Both the position numbers and the translations under genes were made by a program. The notes beneath the pieces are model-generated. The model made no database searches and was not told the DNA's origin. It was given only the letters and a program-made list of their open reading frames with translations. A stretch of 64,000 bases of DNA from Marinobacter alexandrii (GTDB taxonomy: Bacteria; Pseudomonadota; Gammaproteobacteria; Pseudomonadales; Oleiphilaceae), in the NCBI RefSeq assembly GCF_005871205.1, contig NZ_SWKM01000011.1:1302001-1366000 (forward strand), read 5' to 3'. Numbering within the stretch: position 1 is the stretch's first letter; each line of letters starts with the position of its first letter. Positions 1 through 9,767 of this stretch are shown here, one piece after another.

Positions 1-614
1 AGTTCCTGATGAGGCAGTCCATCCCGGCCGAGCAGGGCAATGGCATCCCGCGCAAGTTCACCGTCAGCACGCTCCACCTGAAGGTGTTGCGCGCAACTCA
101 ACATGCCGCTGTAGATTGAATCCCAGTTCGCGCCGGTTTCCAGCAGTTTGCGATAGTGTAGGTAGGCTACGTCGAACTGGCCTTGCAGGCGTTTGGCATG
201 CGCGACCCCGCAGAAAGCGGCGGCGGATTGCCGGTCGCAGTCCAGTGCCTCCAGGAAATGCTGCTCGGCCAGCGCCGGGCGTTCGGATTTCAGAGCCCAG
301 TACCCCAGGTTGGCGTGCTGCTGGGCTTGCCCAGGCTGAGCCTGCAGGCTGGCACTGAACAGATGATGAGCTTCGTCGAGATGCCCTTCATCCAGTTCAA
401 TCCGTCCCAGAAGGCCAAGAGCACCGGCGTTTTCAGGTTCGAGCTGGAAGGCATCTGCCAGGTAATCACGGCATTCCTGTCTGGCCCGGAGGCGCTGAAT
501 ATGGTTCAGCCCGTTGCTGTTGGATTCTCCGTAGGCCAGGTTGGCCTGAAGTAGGAGCCGAGCCGCCTGCGCCCGATCGGAGCCAGGATTCTGAACGTGA
601 TGCTGTGATTGCAT
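1..614 (-). CDS. TPR-repeat protein (C-terminus beyond left edge)
   Basis: Open frame on the minus strand from an ATG at 612-614 (MQSQHHVQNPGSD...) to the window edge, about 204 codons with no stop. The visible part has tandem helical repeats of TPR type, for example DAFQLEPENAGALGLLGRI and FSASLQAQPGQAQQHANLGY, with the alternating small/aromatic pattern of that fold. A GAGGTG Shine-Dalgarno precedes the ATG. It starts 30 bp after the stop of the leftward flagellin with no terminator visible between them, so co-transcription is likely. TPR proteins next to flagellins are sometimes part of flagellin glycosyltransferases or chaperone-like factors. No catalytic domain is visible here, so the role is open. 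Confidence 0.75.
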   Translation of the reverse strand, partial: MQSQHHVQNPGSDRAQAARLLLQANLAYGESNSNGLNHIQRLRARQECRDYLADAFQLEPENAGALGLLGRIELDEGHLDEAHHLFSASLQAQPGQAQQHANLGYWALKSERPALAEQHFLEALDCDRQSAAAFCGVAHAKRLQGQFDVAYLHYRKLLETGANWDSIYSGMLSCAQHLQVERADGELARDAIALLGRDGLPHQE

Positions 615-644
615 GGGACACCTCAACCTATTAATTGAACACCA

Positions 645-2258
645 TTAACCCTGAAGTAGCTGAAGCACCTGCTGGGGGCGAGCGTTGGCCTGAGCCAGAA
701 CCGATAGGCCGGCCTGTTGCAGTACCTGGGTACGGGCAAGGTTTGCGGATTCGGCCGCAAAGTCGGCGTCCTGGATTCTGGAACGGGCCGCGGTCAGGTT
801 CTCAGCGGTTGTGCCAAGGTTTGCAATCGTGGTTTCAAAGCGATTCTGGATGGCGCCTAAATCCGCTCGTACGCTGTTAATAGATTGCAGTGCGGAATCC
901 ATGGCGAGCAGAGCTTTATTTGCCCCCGAGATGGTCGAGATATCGACTGTGGCCACATTCTGTGTGTCGTCGACATTCAGGAGTGCCTGGTTGAAGCCGA
1001 TGATGTCGCCACCGCCACTGATGGTGACGTTATCCAGAGACTGTAGGGTGACCTCGCCGCGATAGAGAAAGCTGTTAGATACAGTTGCGTCCGTGTCAGC
1101 TGTCTGGGTGAAGCCATCCTGGAACAGCGAGGTAATGCTTGATACATCGCCTGCGAGTTCATTGTTTGCTGTATTTCCCTCGGTAATCGACATGGTTTCG
1201 TCAATGTCGATGTTCCTGCCATCGTCAGCGCGAAGTACGAGCTCGCCGGATGTGTCGATTTCTGCGCGTACTCCGGTCTTACTGCTGAATTCATTGATGG
1301 CCGCTTCAGCATCTGCAAGGGAGATTGAATCGCCTGTGTCTAGTGTGGTCTCGAGAACTTTTACGCCATTGATGTCGAGGCTGTAAGTAGCTGTGTCGCC
1401 CTCCGCAGCCGGGTCGGTAAAGGTAGCGAGGGAGGCATTGCCGGTGCCAATGCCGGCGAAACTTTTTTCGGTTTCAGCAAGGGCGCTCACGCCATCCAGG
1501 GCACTGCCGTTAATGGCGGCGGCCTTAGCGTAGGCACTGTCAGCCTCCTGTCCTGCGAGAGTGCCCGCAAAACGGGTCGAATCGGCTACCACGGTTCCAT
1601 TAATGATGACGGAGGTTCCCGTGGCTGCGCTGCTCACACCGCTGAAGTCAGTTATACCGGTTTGGGCGGCACCGTTAGTTCCGCCCGTGGCTGTTCCCAG
1701 AGTTTCGGCGCCGGTGCGAGCGACTTGACCGGCCACGTCGACAACTGAGCCAATCTGGTTAGCTTTGGTGCCATCAATCGATACGCCAATCGTCTGGTTA
1801 GCATTGGCACCGACCTGGAACTGCTGGGTGGTATAGCTGCCATCGAGAATTCGCAATCCGTTGAACTCGGTTTCCGAGGCAATGCGGTCAATCTCTTCAA
1901 TCAGCTGGGACACTTCCGCCTGGAGTGCCTTCCTGTCCGAACCAGAGTTCGTGGCGTTGGCGGACTGTACGGCAAGCTCTCGAATCCGTTGCAGGGCGTT
2001 AGCGGCCTCACCCAAGGCACCTTCTGCAACCTGAGACAGGGAGATGCCATCGTTGGCGTTCCGGATGGCTTGATTGAGACCCTTTACCTGGCTTGTAAAG
2101 CGTTCGGAGATCGCCAGGCCAGCCGCATCGTCCTTTGCCGAATTGATCCTCAGACCAGAGGACAGTCTCTGAAGCGTGGTGTCGGCCGAGCGCTGTGAGG
2201 TGTTCAAGTTACGTTGGGCGTTCAGTGAAGCGACGTTTGTATTGATTACTTGTGGCAT
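645..2258 (-). CDS. fliC: Flagellin (leftward copy)
   Basis: 537-residue flagellin, the filament subunit exported by the flagellar type III apparatus. The N-terminal D0/D1 region is canonical ([33 protein letters not shown], residues about 5-60), and the C-terminal D1/D0 ends in [21 protein letters not shown]. The long central region carries a hook-IN-like stretch ([15 protein letters not shown]). I chose the ATG at 2256-2258 because it has a GGGAGA ribosome site and gives the MPQVINTN start of the family; the 22 residues upstream in the same frame look non-coding. It is a paralogue of the flagellin at 2642-4210, transcribed divergently from a shared 383-bp region, and has a sigma54-like site about 100 bp upstream. 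The TPR gene follows closely. Confidence 0.95.
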   Translation of the reverse strand: MPQVINTNVASLNAQRNLNTSQRSADTTLQRLSSGLRINSAKDDAAGLAISERFTSQVKGLNQAIRNANDGISLSQVAEGALGEAANALQRIRELAVQSANATNSGSDRKALQAEVSQLIEEIDRIASETEFNGLRILDGSYTTQQFQVGANANQTIGVSIDGTKANQIGSVVDVAGQVARTGAETLGTATGGTNGAAQTGITDFSGVSSAATGTSVIINGTVVADSTRFAGTLAGQEADSAYAKAAAINGSALDGVSALAETEKSFAGIGTGNASLATFTDPAAEGDTATYSLDINGVKVLETTLDTGDSISLADAEAAINEFSSKTGVRAEIDTSGELVLRADDGRNIDIDETMSITEGNTANNELAGDVSSITSLFQDGFTQTADTDATVSNSFLYRGEVTLQSLDNVTISGGGDIIGFNQALLNVDDTQNVATVDISTISGANKALLAMDSALQSINSVRADLGAIQNRFETTIANLGTTAENLTAARSRIQDADFAAESANLARTQVLQQAGLSVLAQANARPQQVLQLLQG

Positions 2259-2357
2259 TTCTTTTCTCCCTGCTCCCAGGTGCCGGTGGCCAGACGCCGT
2301 GATGCTTGAGCGCGTGGTCGGCAAAATATCGTTTGATTACCGTTTGGAGTGAGCAAA

Positions 2358-2373
2358 GCGAACGCTGTGCCAG
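2358..2373 (-). promoter_or_regulatory. Candidate sigma54 promoter for leftward flagellin
   Basis: On the minus strand the site reads CTGGCACAGCGTTCGC. The -24 GG and -12 GC are exactly 10 nt apart, and CTGGCAC matches the -24 consensus; the -12 element is TCGC rather than TTGC. Expected transcription start is near 2346, giving an untranslated leader of about 88 nt before the flagellin ATG. FleQ is the likely activator. No sigma28 site of similar quality was found in this orientation. Confidence 0.55.
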
Positions 2374-2526
2374 TTTTCAAGAAATGACGTTAAGTTTCTG
2401 ATAAAAATAGATATATTGCCGTGCCTTTGAGGATGTGTTGATAGCGTTTTGTCATGTAAATGGCGGTCATAACGGTAAGTCATTGCCGCTTTTACATTCT
2501 TTTACAAAGTTTTTTTAAGTTTTTTC

Positions 2527-2553
2527 TCAAGGAAGGAATTGACGTGCCGTTAA
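2527..2553 (+). promoter_or_regulatory. Candidate sigma28 (FliA) promoter for rightward flagellin
   Basis: TCAAGGAA, 11 nt, GCCGTTAA. The -10 differs from the FliA consensus GCCGATAA at one base, the -35 has the TCAAG form seen in Pseudomonas, and the 11-nt spacer is standard. Transcription would start near 2560, about 80 nt before the flagellin ATG. Confidence 0.7.
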
Positions 2554-2641
2554 GCATTGCATCAGGGCGGTGCTACCAACAGACGATTAGGCGCCGGACC
2601 TTTTTCACAAAGAAACGACACTAGTCGAAAGGGGAAGCAAT

Positions 2642-4210
2642 ATGGCTCTCGGTATTAACACGAACGTCGCGTCACTGTCTGCTCAGAACCAGTTGGGCAA
2701 CTCCCAGAAGCTGAATGACCAGGCGCTTGAGCGTCTGTCCTCCGGCCTCCGTATTAACTCAGCCAAGGACGACGCCGCGGGCCTCGCGATCTCTACCCGT
2801 TTTCAGGCTCAGATCAGTGGCCTGAACGTTGCTCAGCGTAACGCTAACGACGGTATCTCTCTGGCGCAGACCGCAGAGGGTTCTCTGGGTGAAATCACCA
2901 ACAACCTGCAGCGTATTCGTGAGCTTTCTGTTCAGTCTGCTAACTCCACCAACAGTGCTTCTGACCGTGAGGCTCTCCAGGAAGAAGTTAGCCAGTTGGT
3001 GAGTGAAATTGAGCGTACCGCTACAACAGCTCAGTTCAACGGCTTGAACCTGCTGGACGGCTCTTTCACTTCGCAGCAGTTCCAGGTTGGTGCCAATGCT
3101 AACCAAATCATCAATGTTAGTGTTGGTGGGGCGCGTTCTACCCAGATCGGCTCCATTGTCAACGAAACTGGCACCAATACTGTTTCTACAGTCGTTGGCG
3201 GCGCGGTAGGTGGCACCGCCCGGGCAAGCGCAGATGCTTATGATGGAGTTAGTGCCACCGCTTCGACCGGTGGGAACGTCACTATCAACGGCACCAACAT
3301 TGTTTCGTCGGCTGGTTTTACTGGTCAAACATCCAGAGGTGAGACTGACGATAGCGCCTTCGCTAAGGCGAGTGCGATCAACGCCAGTGGCGCTGGTGTG
3401 ACAGCAGTTGCGAGCAACACGCAAACCATCGCGCTTGGCGGCGCTAACGCTGTCGCTGCAACGTTCACCGCAACGGGTGATTCCGCTAGCTACACATTAA
3501 ATATCAATGGAACCGATGTGTTGGCCTCAACGCTTAGTTTCGATAGCGGTGTGTCAACAATTAGTGCGTCGGATGTAGTGAACGCGGTGAACGCGGCTCA
3601 GTCTGATACAGGGGTTACTGCCTCATTCGATACGGCTACCAATGAGATTATTTTCACGAATGCAAGTGGCGGTAATATAAACGTTACCGAAACTTATGAT
3701 GAGACCGAAGCAACTGCCGGTAACGTTAGCGCCAATACTGTTTTGGCTACTGGTGAAACTGGTGACGCTACTCTCGCAGCCACCTATCGTGGTGATATCA
3801 CCCTTCAGTCATCTGAAACCGTAAACATCACCGCTGGCGCTGCTATCGTTGGTATGGACGCCGCCGCTCAGAACGTTTTGACAGTCGACGCTTCCCAGTC
3901 CGTTGCAACTGTTGATATCTCGACTGTTTCGGGCGCGAACAATGCGATCCTGGCTATCGATGCCGCACTGGACAGCATCAACGGTTCGCGCGCGCAATTG
4001 GGTGCGGTACAGAGCCGGTTTGAGTCTACGATCTCCAACCTGGCGACAACGTCTGAGAACCTGAGCGCTGCAAACAGTCGGATTCTGGACGCAGACTTCG
4101 CGGCAGAAACCGCCAAGCTGTCCAAGTCTCAGGTACTTCAGCAGGCTGGCATCTCGGTTCTGGCGCAGGCTAACGCCCGCCCACAGCAGGTTCTGTCCCT
4201 CCTGCAGTAA
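2642..4210 (+). CDS. fliC: Flagellin (rightward copy)
   Basis: 522-residue flagellin with conserved D0/D1 ends ([34 protein letters not shown]-terminus [21 protein letters not shown]) and a Thr/Ala/Gly/Asn-rich surface-exposed centre. It shares stretches with the leftward flagellin well beyond the core ([15 protein letters not shown]...FAKASAIN), so the two are recent paralogues. The ribosome site AGGGGAAG lies just upstream of the ATG. A FliA-type promoter is at 2527-2553 and a UUCG-loop terminator follows. It heads the order fliC-flaG-fliD-fliS. The variable region uses more A/T-rich codons than the neighbouring housekeeping genes, as is usual for highly expressed flagellins. Confidence 0.96.
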   Translation: MALGINTNVASLSAQNQLGNSQKLNDQALERLSSGLRINSAKDDAAGLAISTRFQAQISGLNVAQRNANDGISLAQTAEGSLGEITNNLQRIRELSVQSANSTNSASDREALQEEVSQLVSEIERTATTAQFNGLNLLDGSFTSQQFQVGANANQIINVSVGGARSTQIGSIVNETGTNTVSTVVGGAVGGTARASADAYDGVSATASTGGNVTINGTNIVSSAGFTGQTSRGETDDSAFAKASAINASGAGVTAVASNTQTIALGGANAVAATFTATGDSASYTLNINGTDVLASTLSFDSGVSTISASDVVNAVNAAQSDTGVTASFDTATNEIIFTNASGGNINVTETYDETEATAGNVSANTVLATGETGDATLAATYRGDITLQSSETVNITAGAAIVGMDAAAQNVLTVDASQSVATVDISTVSGANNAILAIDAALDSINGSRAQLGAVQSRFESTISNLATTSENLSAANSRILDADFAAETAKLSKSQVLQQAGISVLAQANARPQQVLSLLQ

Positions 4211-4227
4211 GGGGATAGCGGTAACAT

Positions 4228-4250
4228 CCGGAGCCTTCGGGCTCCGGTTT
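4228..4250 (+). terminator. Rho-independent terminator after flagellin
   Basis: Perfect 8-bp stem CCGGAGCC/GGCTCCGG closed by a UUCG tetraloop and followed by TTT. The U-tract is short, so it may attenuate rather than stop read-through into flaG, which has no clear promoter of its own. Confidence 0.75.
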
Positions 4251-4278
4251 ACGCCGTTTAAGGATAGTGAGGTGAGCT

Positions 4279-4716
4279 ATGAATGACGTTAACCTGATTG
4301 GCCCGGATCTGAAGCTGGTTCGCACCAGTGCGCAAGCTCCGGCACGGGCACTTTCGTCATCTCAGGCCGAGGGCAGGAATGCCTCCGACCTAGCTACTCC
4401 ATCAACAGGGAAAGGCGCTGATGGTCGGGCGGTTTCTCAGGCTCAGGAGGTTTCCAAAGCTGAAAGGCTTCAGAACCGGAATGAGAGCCAAAGAGAAGAG
4501 CTGGATGATGCGGTGTCGCAACTGAATGACTTCGTTCAGAACGTGCAGAGAGATCTGCAGTTTGAAGTTGATAACGAGCGCGGTGCAACGATTGTCCGTG
4601 TGGTGGATCAGCAGACCCAGGAAGTGATTCGGCAGATTCCCGATGAAGTAGCTTTGAGGTTGGCAGAAAAATTGCAGCAGGATGAACCGCTGACGCTCCT
4701 CAACATAGAAGTGTAA
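4279..4716 (+). CDS. flaG: FlaG family flagellar protein
   Basis: 145 residues. The C-terminal half is the FlaG domain: LNDFVQNVQRDLQFEVDNE, then TIVRVVDQQTQEVIRQIPDE. The N-terminal 70 residues are low-complexity and polar, as in other FlaG proteins. FlaG influences filament length; its biochemical role is poorly defined. It lies between flagellin and the filament cap gene fliD, the usual position in Pseudomonas and Vibrio. The ribosome site is GAGGTGAG. A hairpin with a T-run follows, and fliD has its own FliA promoter. Confidence 0.92.
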   Translation: MNDVNLIGPDLKLVRTSAQAPARALSSSQAEGRNASDLATPSTGKGADGRAVSQAQEVSKAERLQNRNESQREELDDAVSQLNDFVQNVQRDLQFEVDNERGATIVRVVDQQTQEVIRQIPDEVALRLAEKLQQDEPLTLLNIEV

Positions 4717-4757
4717 AAGCTCAAGCTTAAGCGCTAACGTTGAAAGCGTGTATTCGG

Positions 4758-4789
4758 CACCGCCTTACCTGATGGTTTGGCGGTGTTTT
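4758..4789 (+). terminator. Probable terminator after flaG
   Basis: 7-bp stem CACCGCC/GGCGGTG with a 14-nt loop followed by TTTT. The long loop makes it a weaker candidate than the hairpin after the flagellin. Confidence 0.55.
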
Positions 4790-4837
4790 GCGTTCAGTTA
4801 GACGTACACTTTGTTACAAAAATGGCCGAGTCTGAGG

Positions 4838-4864
4838 CAAAGTTTTGCCGCTCCCGGCCGTTAA
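4838..4864 (+). promoter_or_regulatory. Candidate sigma28 (FliA) promoter for fliD
   Basis: CAAAGTTT, 11 nt, GCCGTTAA: seven of eight -35 positions match TAAAGTTT and seven of eight -10 positions match GCCGATAA, at exact spacing. The predicted start near 4871 leaves a leader of about 35 nt before the fliD ATG. Confidence 0.75.
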
Positions 4865-4905
4865 GCTCATCAATGAAGCGAGCGCCTTCCTGAGGAGGCA
4901 ATGTT

Positions 4906-6882
4906 ATGGCAGGTATATCATCGCTAGGTATTGGATCCGGGGTTCTGAGCTCAGACCTTGTCGATCAGCTCGTGGCTGCAGAGCGCAAGCCCACAGAAAG
5001 CCGGCTGGAATTCAATACCCAACGTACCGAGGCTCTCTTGTCCGCCTACGGCACATTGCGCAGCGCTATCACTGAATTACGCTTGCCAATGCGTCAGCTG
5101 AGCGCTCCTGACAACATGACGGCGTTCTCCGCCAGTTCCTCCAATGACGACGTCGCAGTGACTCTGGACGATAGTAAGGCCAGTCGTGGCTCCTATACCG
5201 TCCAGGTAGATAGTCTCGCCCAGGCGCAGTCGCTGGCTTCCGGCACCTTTTCAGACAAAGATACCACCGGTATTGGCACCGGCTCCCTCACGCTGCAAGT
5301 TGGTGACGAATCCAAGGTTTTGACCATCGATGGAACCAACAACACCCTTCAAGGCCTGGCCAACGAGATTAACGATGCCGGAATAGGCGTAACGGCGGGT
5401 GTTATTGATACCGGTTCTGGTTTCCGCCTGGTGATGTCGGCTGAAGAAACTGGTACCGCCAATGCGGTAACGATTACCGCATCCGACGATGATGGCAACA
5501 ATACCGATACCGCTGGCCTGTCGCGGTTCGTGTTTGACGGAACAACCAATAATTTGACGGAGACCATTGTAGCCAAGGACGCGGTGGTGCAAGTCAATGG
5601 CATTCAGATAACCCGCCCGACCAACAATATTGAAAATGTCATTGACGGCCTGAGCTTCGAGTTGAAGGCCGAAGGCGTGACTTCAAACGTCAAAGTCGAA
5701 CAGGATTTCGGAGCCGTTGCCGACCGGGTGCAAGGGTTTGTAGATAAGTTCAATAGCCTGCAGTCGGTGATCAAGGGGCTTTCAGGGTTCAATGCCGAGA
5801 CTGGCCAAGGCGCTTTGCTTACTGGCGACAGTACTGTTCGTGGTATCCAGAATCAGCTTCGGAACATCCTGACCCGGGTAGTGCCTGGTCTTGAGAATGC
5901 TTCAGTCCGCAGTTTGGCCGATGCTGGAATTACCACCGATTTCGAAACAGGTAATCTGGAGCTTGATCGCACCAAGCTTGAAGAACAGCTTAAAAACAAT
6001 CCGGATGATGTGACCGCTCTGTTTGCTGAACAGGGGCGGGCCTCAGACGCTCAGGTTGAGTTTGTTCGAAGCGGGATTAGCACAGAGCCCGGAACGTACG
6101 GCATCAACGTCACACAGGCAGCCACTCGTGGTTCCGTCTCGGGCAATGCGGTCCTGGCGGACAATGTTACCATCGATAGCACAAATGATGAGTTGACGCT
6201 GTTTGTTGATGAAGAAACCAGCGTGTCACTGAAGCTGGATGCCGGCACTTATGCCACCGCGCAGGATTTGGCGGATCAGGTTCAGAGTCAGATCAACGCA
6301 AGCTCTGCCCTGAGCGCGGCTGGTGGTTCGGTGCAGGTGTCACTGAACGGAAGCGGCCAACTTACATTTACTTCCAGTAAGTATGGTAGCGAATCGAACG
6401 TAAGTGTTACTTCAGTTGAAAGTGGTGCTGCCCTTGGTTTGACGGTAGCTACTGGAACCGCTGGGGTGGATGTCGAAGGGACCATTGATGGCCGTGCCGC
6501 CGAGGGCGACGGGCAAGTCTTGTTCCTTGGCAGTGGAAACGGAAACGCCTCTGGCCTCCAGGTGAAAATTACCGGCGACCAGATTGGTAGTCGGGGCAAT
6601 ATCCAGTTTATTGAGGGTATCGCAGAGCGGACTGTTGATCTGGTAACCAACATTGTTGGTGCAGATGGTGCGTTAGAATCCCGGACAGAAGGTTTGAATA
6701 AGGAGCTTGAGCGAATTCAGGCTGAGCAGGTGAAGTTGGATGAGCGTATCGCTTCTTATCGCGAGCGTTTGGTGTCCCAGTTCAGTGCTGCTGATTCTCT
6801 GATTTCCCGGCTCAACAGTACTCGGGAGTATGTGAGCCAGCAGCTGGCTGCGCTCGCTCCCCAGAACAACCGTGATAACTGA
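4906..6882 (+). CDS. fliD: Flagellar filament cap protein FliD
   Basis: 658 residues. The N-terminal FliD domain starts GISSLGIGSGVLSSDLVDQLVAAERKP, as in the family; an internal hook-IN-like region follows, then a long C-terminal FliD domain ending in a helical segment (LNKELERIQAEQVKLDERIASYRERLVSQF, given here as ends of one helix). FliD caps the growing filament and helps flagellin fold. It is longer than the roughly 470-residue Pseudomonas aeruginosa FliD and near the size of Vibrio FliD, the extra length lying in the outer domains. The ribosome site GAGGAGG precedes the ATG. fliS follows 36 bp downstream. Confidence 0.95.
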   Translation: MAGISSLGIGSGVLSSDLVDQLVAAERKPTESRLEFNTQRTEALLSAYGTLRSAITELRLPMRQLSAPDNMTAFSASSSNDDVAVTLDDSKASRGSYTVQVDSLAQAQSLASGTFSDKDTTGIGTGSLTLQVGDESKVLTIDGTNNTLQGLANEINDAGIGVTAGVIDTGSGFRLVMSAEETGTANAVTITASDDDGNNTDTAGLSRFVFDGTTNNLTETIVAKDAVVQVNGIQITRPTNNIENVIDGLSFELKAEGVTSNVKVEQDFGAVADRVQGFVDKFNSLQSVIKGLSGFNAETGQGALLTGDSTVRGIQNQLRNILTRVVPGLENASVRSLADAGITTDFETGNLELDRTKLEEQLKNNPDDVTALFAEQGRASDAQVEFVRSGISTEPGTYGINVTQAATRGSVSGNAVLADNVTIDSTNDELTLFVDEETSVSLKLDAGTYATAQDLADQVQSQINASSALSAAGGSVQVSLNGSGQLTFTSSKYGSESNVSVTSVESGAALGLTVATGTAGVDVEGTIDGRAAEGDGQVLFLGSGNGNASGLQVKITGDQIGSRGNIQFIEGIAERTVDLVTNIVGADGALESRTEGLNKELERIQAEQVKLDERIASYRERLVSQFSAADSLISRLNSTREYVSQQLAALAPQNNRDN

Positions 6883-6918
6883 TCCGGTAAGACCGGAACC
6901 TGAAGCAAGAGGCAACCT

Positions 6919-7305
6919 ATGAACGGTTTACAGGCATATCAGCGCGTAAACACCCAGACCAGCATCACCGATGCTGATCCGCACAAGCTTATCCAGTTGC
7001 TGTATAACGGCGCGCTTGAGCGGATCAATATGGCAAAAGCTCGCATGCAGGCGAAGGACTTCGAAGGCAAGGGTAAGCTGATCACCAAGGCCATTGAAAT
7101 AATTGGCGGCCTTCGCGGTTTCCTGGACTTCGATAAAGGTGGAGACCTGGCTGAGCGCCTGGCTGGCCTTTATGAGTACATGGAGCGCACTCTGTTCGAG
7201 GCGAACGCCAAGAATGATCCAGCAAAACTGGATGAAGTCGCTGAGTTGCTGCGCTCAATCAAGGAAGGTTGGGACGGCATTCGTGAGGAAGCTGTAGGCC
7301 AATAG
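6919..7305 (+). CDS. fliS: Flagellar export chaperone FliS
   Basis: 128 residues, the usual FliS length, with the family start LQAYQRVNTQTSITDADPHKL and the LLYNGALERI helix. FliS binds unfolded flagellin in the cytosol and hands it to the export gate. The ribosome site is GAGG. fliT, which normally follows, is absent here and appears about 46 kb downstream beside fleQ. The next gene, argG, is unrelated. Confidence 0.95.
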   Translation: MNGLQAYQRVNTQTSITDADPHKLIQLLYNGALERINMAKARMQAKDFEGKGKLITKAIEIIGGLRGFLDFDKGGDLAERLAGLYEYMERTLFEANAKNDPAKLDEVAELLRSIKEGWDGIREEAVGQ

Positions 7306-7380
7306 CCATTACCGCCATCGTCCCGTACAATACGTGCCTTATTTTCGATACATCCAAACTGTTCAGTCTGGAGCAAGGGC

Positions 7381-8592
7381 ATGTCTGATATTAAGAAGGT
7401 GGTGCTGGCCTATTCCGGTGGCCTGGATACTTCCGTCATCGTTCGGTGGTTGCAGGACACTTACAACTGTGAGGTGGTGACTTTCACCGCCGACATCGGC
7501 CAAGGTGAGGAAGTGGAACCGGCGCGGGCGAAAGCCGAAGCGCTGGGAGTGAAGGAAATCTACATCGAGGACCTGCGTGAAGAGTTTGTGCGCGATTACG
7601 TGTTCCCGATGTTCCGCGCGAACACCATCTACGAAGGGGAGTACCTGCTGGGTACCTCCATCGCCCGTCCGTTGATCTCTCGTCGTTTGATTGAAATCGC
7701 CAACGAGACCGGTGCCGATGCCATCTCCCACGGTGCGACCGGCAAAGGCAACGACCAGGTCCGCTTCGAGCTGGGTGCCTACGCACTGAAGCCTGGCGTA
7801 AAAGTGATTGCACCCTGGCGCGAGTGGGATCTGAACTCCCGCGAAAAGCTGCTGACCTACTGCGATGAGCGCAACATTCCGGTGGAGAAGAAGAAGGGCA
7901 AGTCTCCTTACTCCATGGATGCCAACCTGCTGCACATCTCCTATGAAGGCATGAACCTGGAAGATCCCTGGGCCGAGGCCGAGGAAGATATGTGGCGCTG
8001 GAGCGTTTCTCCGGAAGCCGCTCCGGATAAGCCGACTTACGTTGAGCTGACTTACAGCAAGGGCGACATCGTTGCCATCGACGGCCAGGAAATGAAGCCT
8101 CACGTGGTGCTGGAAACCCTGAACAAGGTGGCGGGTGACAACGGCATTGGTCGTCTGGACATCGTTGAGAACCGTTACGTGGGCATGAAGTCCCGTGGCT
8201 GTTACGAAACGCCGGGCGGTACCATCATGCTGCGCGCCCATCGCGCCATTGAGTCAATCACGCTGGACCGCGAAGTGGCCCATCTGAAAGACAGCATCAT
8301 GCCGCGCTACGCCGAGGTGATTTACAACGGCTACTGGTGGTCCCCTGAGCGCGAGGCGCTGCAGGCGCTGATCGACCAGACCCAGACCTACGTGAACGGC
8401 ACCGTGCGCCTCAAGCTCTACAAGGGCAATGTTGAGGTTGTTGGCCGGAAGTCGGATGACTCGCTGTTCGACGAGAAGATCGCCACCTTCGAAGAAGATC
8501 AGGGTGCGTACGATCAGAAAGATGCGGAAGGCTTCATCAAGCTGAACGCGCTGCGTCTGCGCATTGCGGCAGGCAAAGGCCGCAAGCTCTGA
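7381..8592 (+). CDS. argG: Argininosuccinate synthase
   Basis: 403 residues, full length for the family. It joins citrulline and aspartate in an ATP-dependent step of arginine synthesis. The N-terminal P-loop-like motif [12 protein letters not shown] binds ATP. Further family motifs include [13 protein letters not shown], TPYxL-type substrate residues and the C-terminal region [19 protein letters not shown] ribosome site (GGAGCAAGG) precedes the ATG. It is the first non-flagellar gene after fliS and ends at a strong hairpin shared with the convergent AraC-type gene. Confidence 0.97.
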   Translation: MSDIKKVVLAYSGGLDTSVIVRWLQDTYNCEVVTFTADIGQGEEVEPARAKAEALGVKEIYIEDLREEFVRDYVFPMFRANTIYEGEYLLGTSIARPLISRRLIEIANETGADAISHGATGKGNDQVRFELGAYALKPGVKVIAPWREWDLNSREKLLTYCDERNIPVEKKKGKSPYSMDANLLHISYEGMNLEDPWAEAEEDMWRWSVSPEAAPDKPTYVELTYSKGDIVAIDGQEMKPHVVLETLNKVAGDNGIGRLDIVENRYVGMKSRGCYETPGGTIMLRAHRAIESITLDREVAHLKDSIMPRYAEVIYNGYWWSPEREALQALIDQTQTYVNGTVRLKLYKGNVEVVGRKSDDSLFDEKIATFEEDQGAYDQKDAEGFIKLNALRLRIAAGKGRKL

Positions 8593-8605
8593 CTTTCGCC
8601 TTTAG

Positions 8606-9637
8606 TTAGCCTTTGGACGCCCGGAACTCTCCGGGCGTCTTTCCTTTGATTGCCTTGAATTTCCGGTGAAACGATGTGGTTTCACTGAACCCCAGCCGTA
8701 ACGCAATATCCGGAATCGCCAACTCGCTGTTGAGCAGATAGTCCTCGGCCATGGTCTGCCGAACCTCATCCAGTAATTTCTGATACGACACGCCTTCCTG
8801 GCTCAGCCTGCGTTGCAGGGTCCGGCTGTTCATATCGAGCTCGTCCGCTACCACATCCTGCCTTGTGACTCCCTGCATCAGCTGTTGCTGAATGCTGTGC
8901 TTTACCTGTGAGGCCAGATCGCTCTTAGTGTCGGTGTTGGTTTCGAGCGATGCCAGCTGGGTGAGAGCATGCGCCTCCAGAGTTTTACGCAGCATAGGGT
9001 CGGGCTGGCGCAGCCGCGTGTTCAGCAGTTCCTTGCGGAAGGTCAGACTGTCTTCATCGGCAGAGAAGTGCACGGGGCAGTTCCAGCGTGACTGGTACGC
9101 CTGCTCCAGCTCCTTACCCGGCGATGGCCGTTTCAGTTGCACCAGGGTGGGCGCGGCGGCCTCGTCATCGGCCAACCAGCGGGCGTAATTAACCCAGGAT
9201 GAGAATACGTTATCCACCAGGTGGGGCCGTACTGCGGGGTTGTCGTAGTTGCAGTGCCACAGCAGCTTGATGTTGTCGCCGGCCATGGCAAGGCGGGTGG
9301 TGCCCATATCGCCCACCAGCTTTTCGTAAGGCGCGATGCGGGCCACGGCTTCGCCCAGGGTGGCGCAGCTCATGGTGATGTAACCCAGCACGCTGTAGGA
9401 GCCTGGTTGCACGAAATCGCCGGTTTCCAAGCCGAGAATCCGGTTTCCGGTCTGTTCGGCCAGCTGCTGGATAAATACCTGGAATTGCTCGCCGTCGATC
9501 CGGCCATCATCGCTGTCCAGAATGGCGGCATTCAGTCCGGCTTTGGTGAACAGCGGTGCGGTATCAACGCCGGCAGATTCGGCGGCGCGAACATACTGGC
9601 GAAGTGCGGCAACGGAGGTGGTTCCGAGGGATTTCAT
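8606..9637 (-). CDS. AraC family transcriptional regulator
   Basis: 343 residues. The N-terminal two-thirds match the arabinose-binding-like sensor domain common in this subfamily (QFVQPGSYSVLGYITMSC, YEKLVGDMGTT). The C-terminal 100 residues hold two helix-turn-helix units: DVVADELDMNSRTLQRRLSQ, and IALRLGFSETTSFHRKFK with KGKTPGEFR, the AraC signature. Such regulators often control catabolic or amino-acid operons; the ligand cannot be read from sequence. It converges on argG, overlapping its terminator. No strong Shine-Dalgarno is seen before the chosen ATG. Confidence 0.88.
   Translation of the reverse strand: MKSLGTTSVAALRQYVRAAESAGVDTAPLFTKAGLNAAILDSDDGRIDGEQFQVFIQQLAEQTGNRILGLETGDFVQPGSYSVLGYITMSCATLGEAVARIAPYEKLVGDMGTTRLAMAGDNIKLLWHCNYDNPAVRPHLVDNVFSSWVNYARWLADDEAAAPTLVQLKRPSPGKELEQAYQSRWNCPVHFSADEDSLTFRKELLNTRLRQPDPMLRKTLEAHALTQLASLETNTDTKSDLASQVKHSIQQQLMQGVTRQDVVADELDMNSRTLQRRLSQEGVSYQKLLDEVRQTMAEDYLLNSELAIPDIALRLGFSETTSFHRKFKAIKGKTPGEFRASKG
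8616..8648 (+). terminator. Terminator of argG, embedded in convergent coding sequence
   Basis: 10-bp perfect stem GACGCCCGGA/TCCGGGCGTC with a 4-nt loop, then TTTCCTTTG. It lies inside the last codons (KTPGEFRASKG) of the convergent AraC-type gene. Confidence 0.8.
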
Positions 9638-9767
9638 GGTTACAACACAGTTTCTTGGAGTATTTGTTGCCGAGAGTATAACGGATCTGTGCCGTTAGAA
9701 CTTCGGCGGCAAGAAGCATTCGCGGTAACAACCTGGTGCAGCAGCAGCGGGAGCAGGGCTGTGGGGC

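Noticed and set aside
4834..4849. Sigma54-like GGCAAAGTTTTGC before fliD
   Set aside because: GG and GC are 9 nt apart, not 10; the overlapping FliA site has exact spacing and a better match.
7363..8241. 292-codon open frame antisense to argG
   Set aside because: Lies fully within argG, which is certain; the translation has no recognisable motif.
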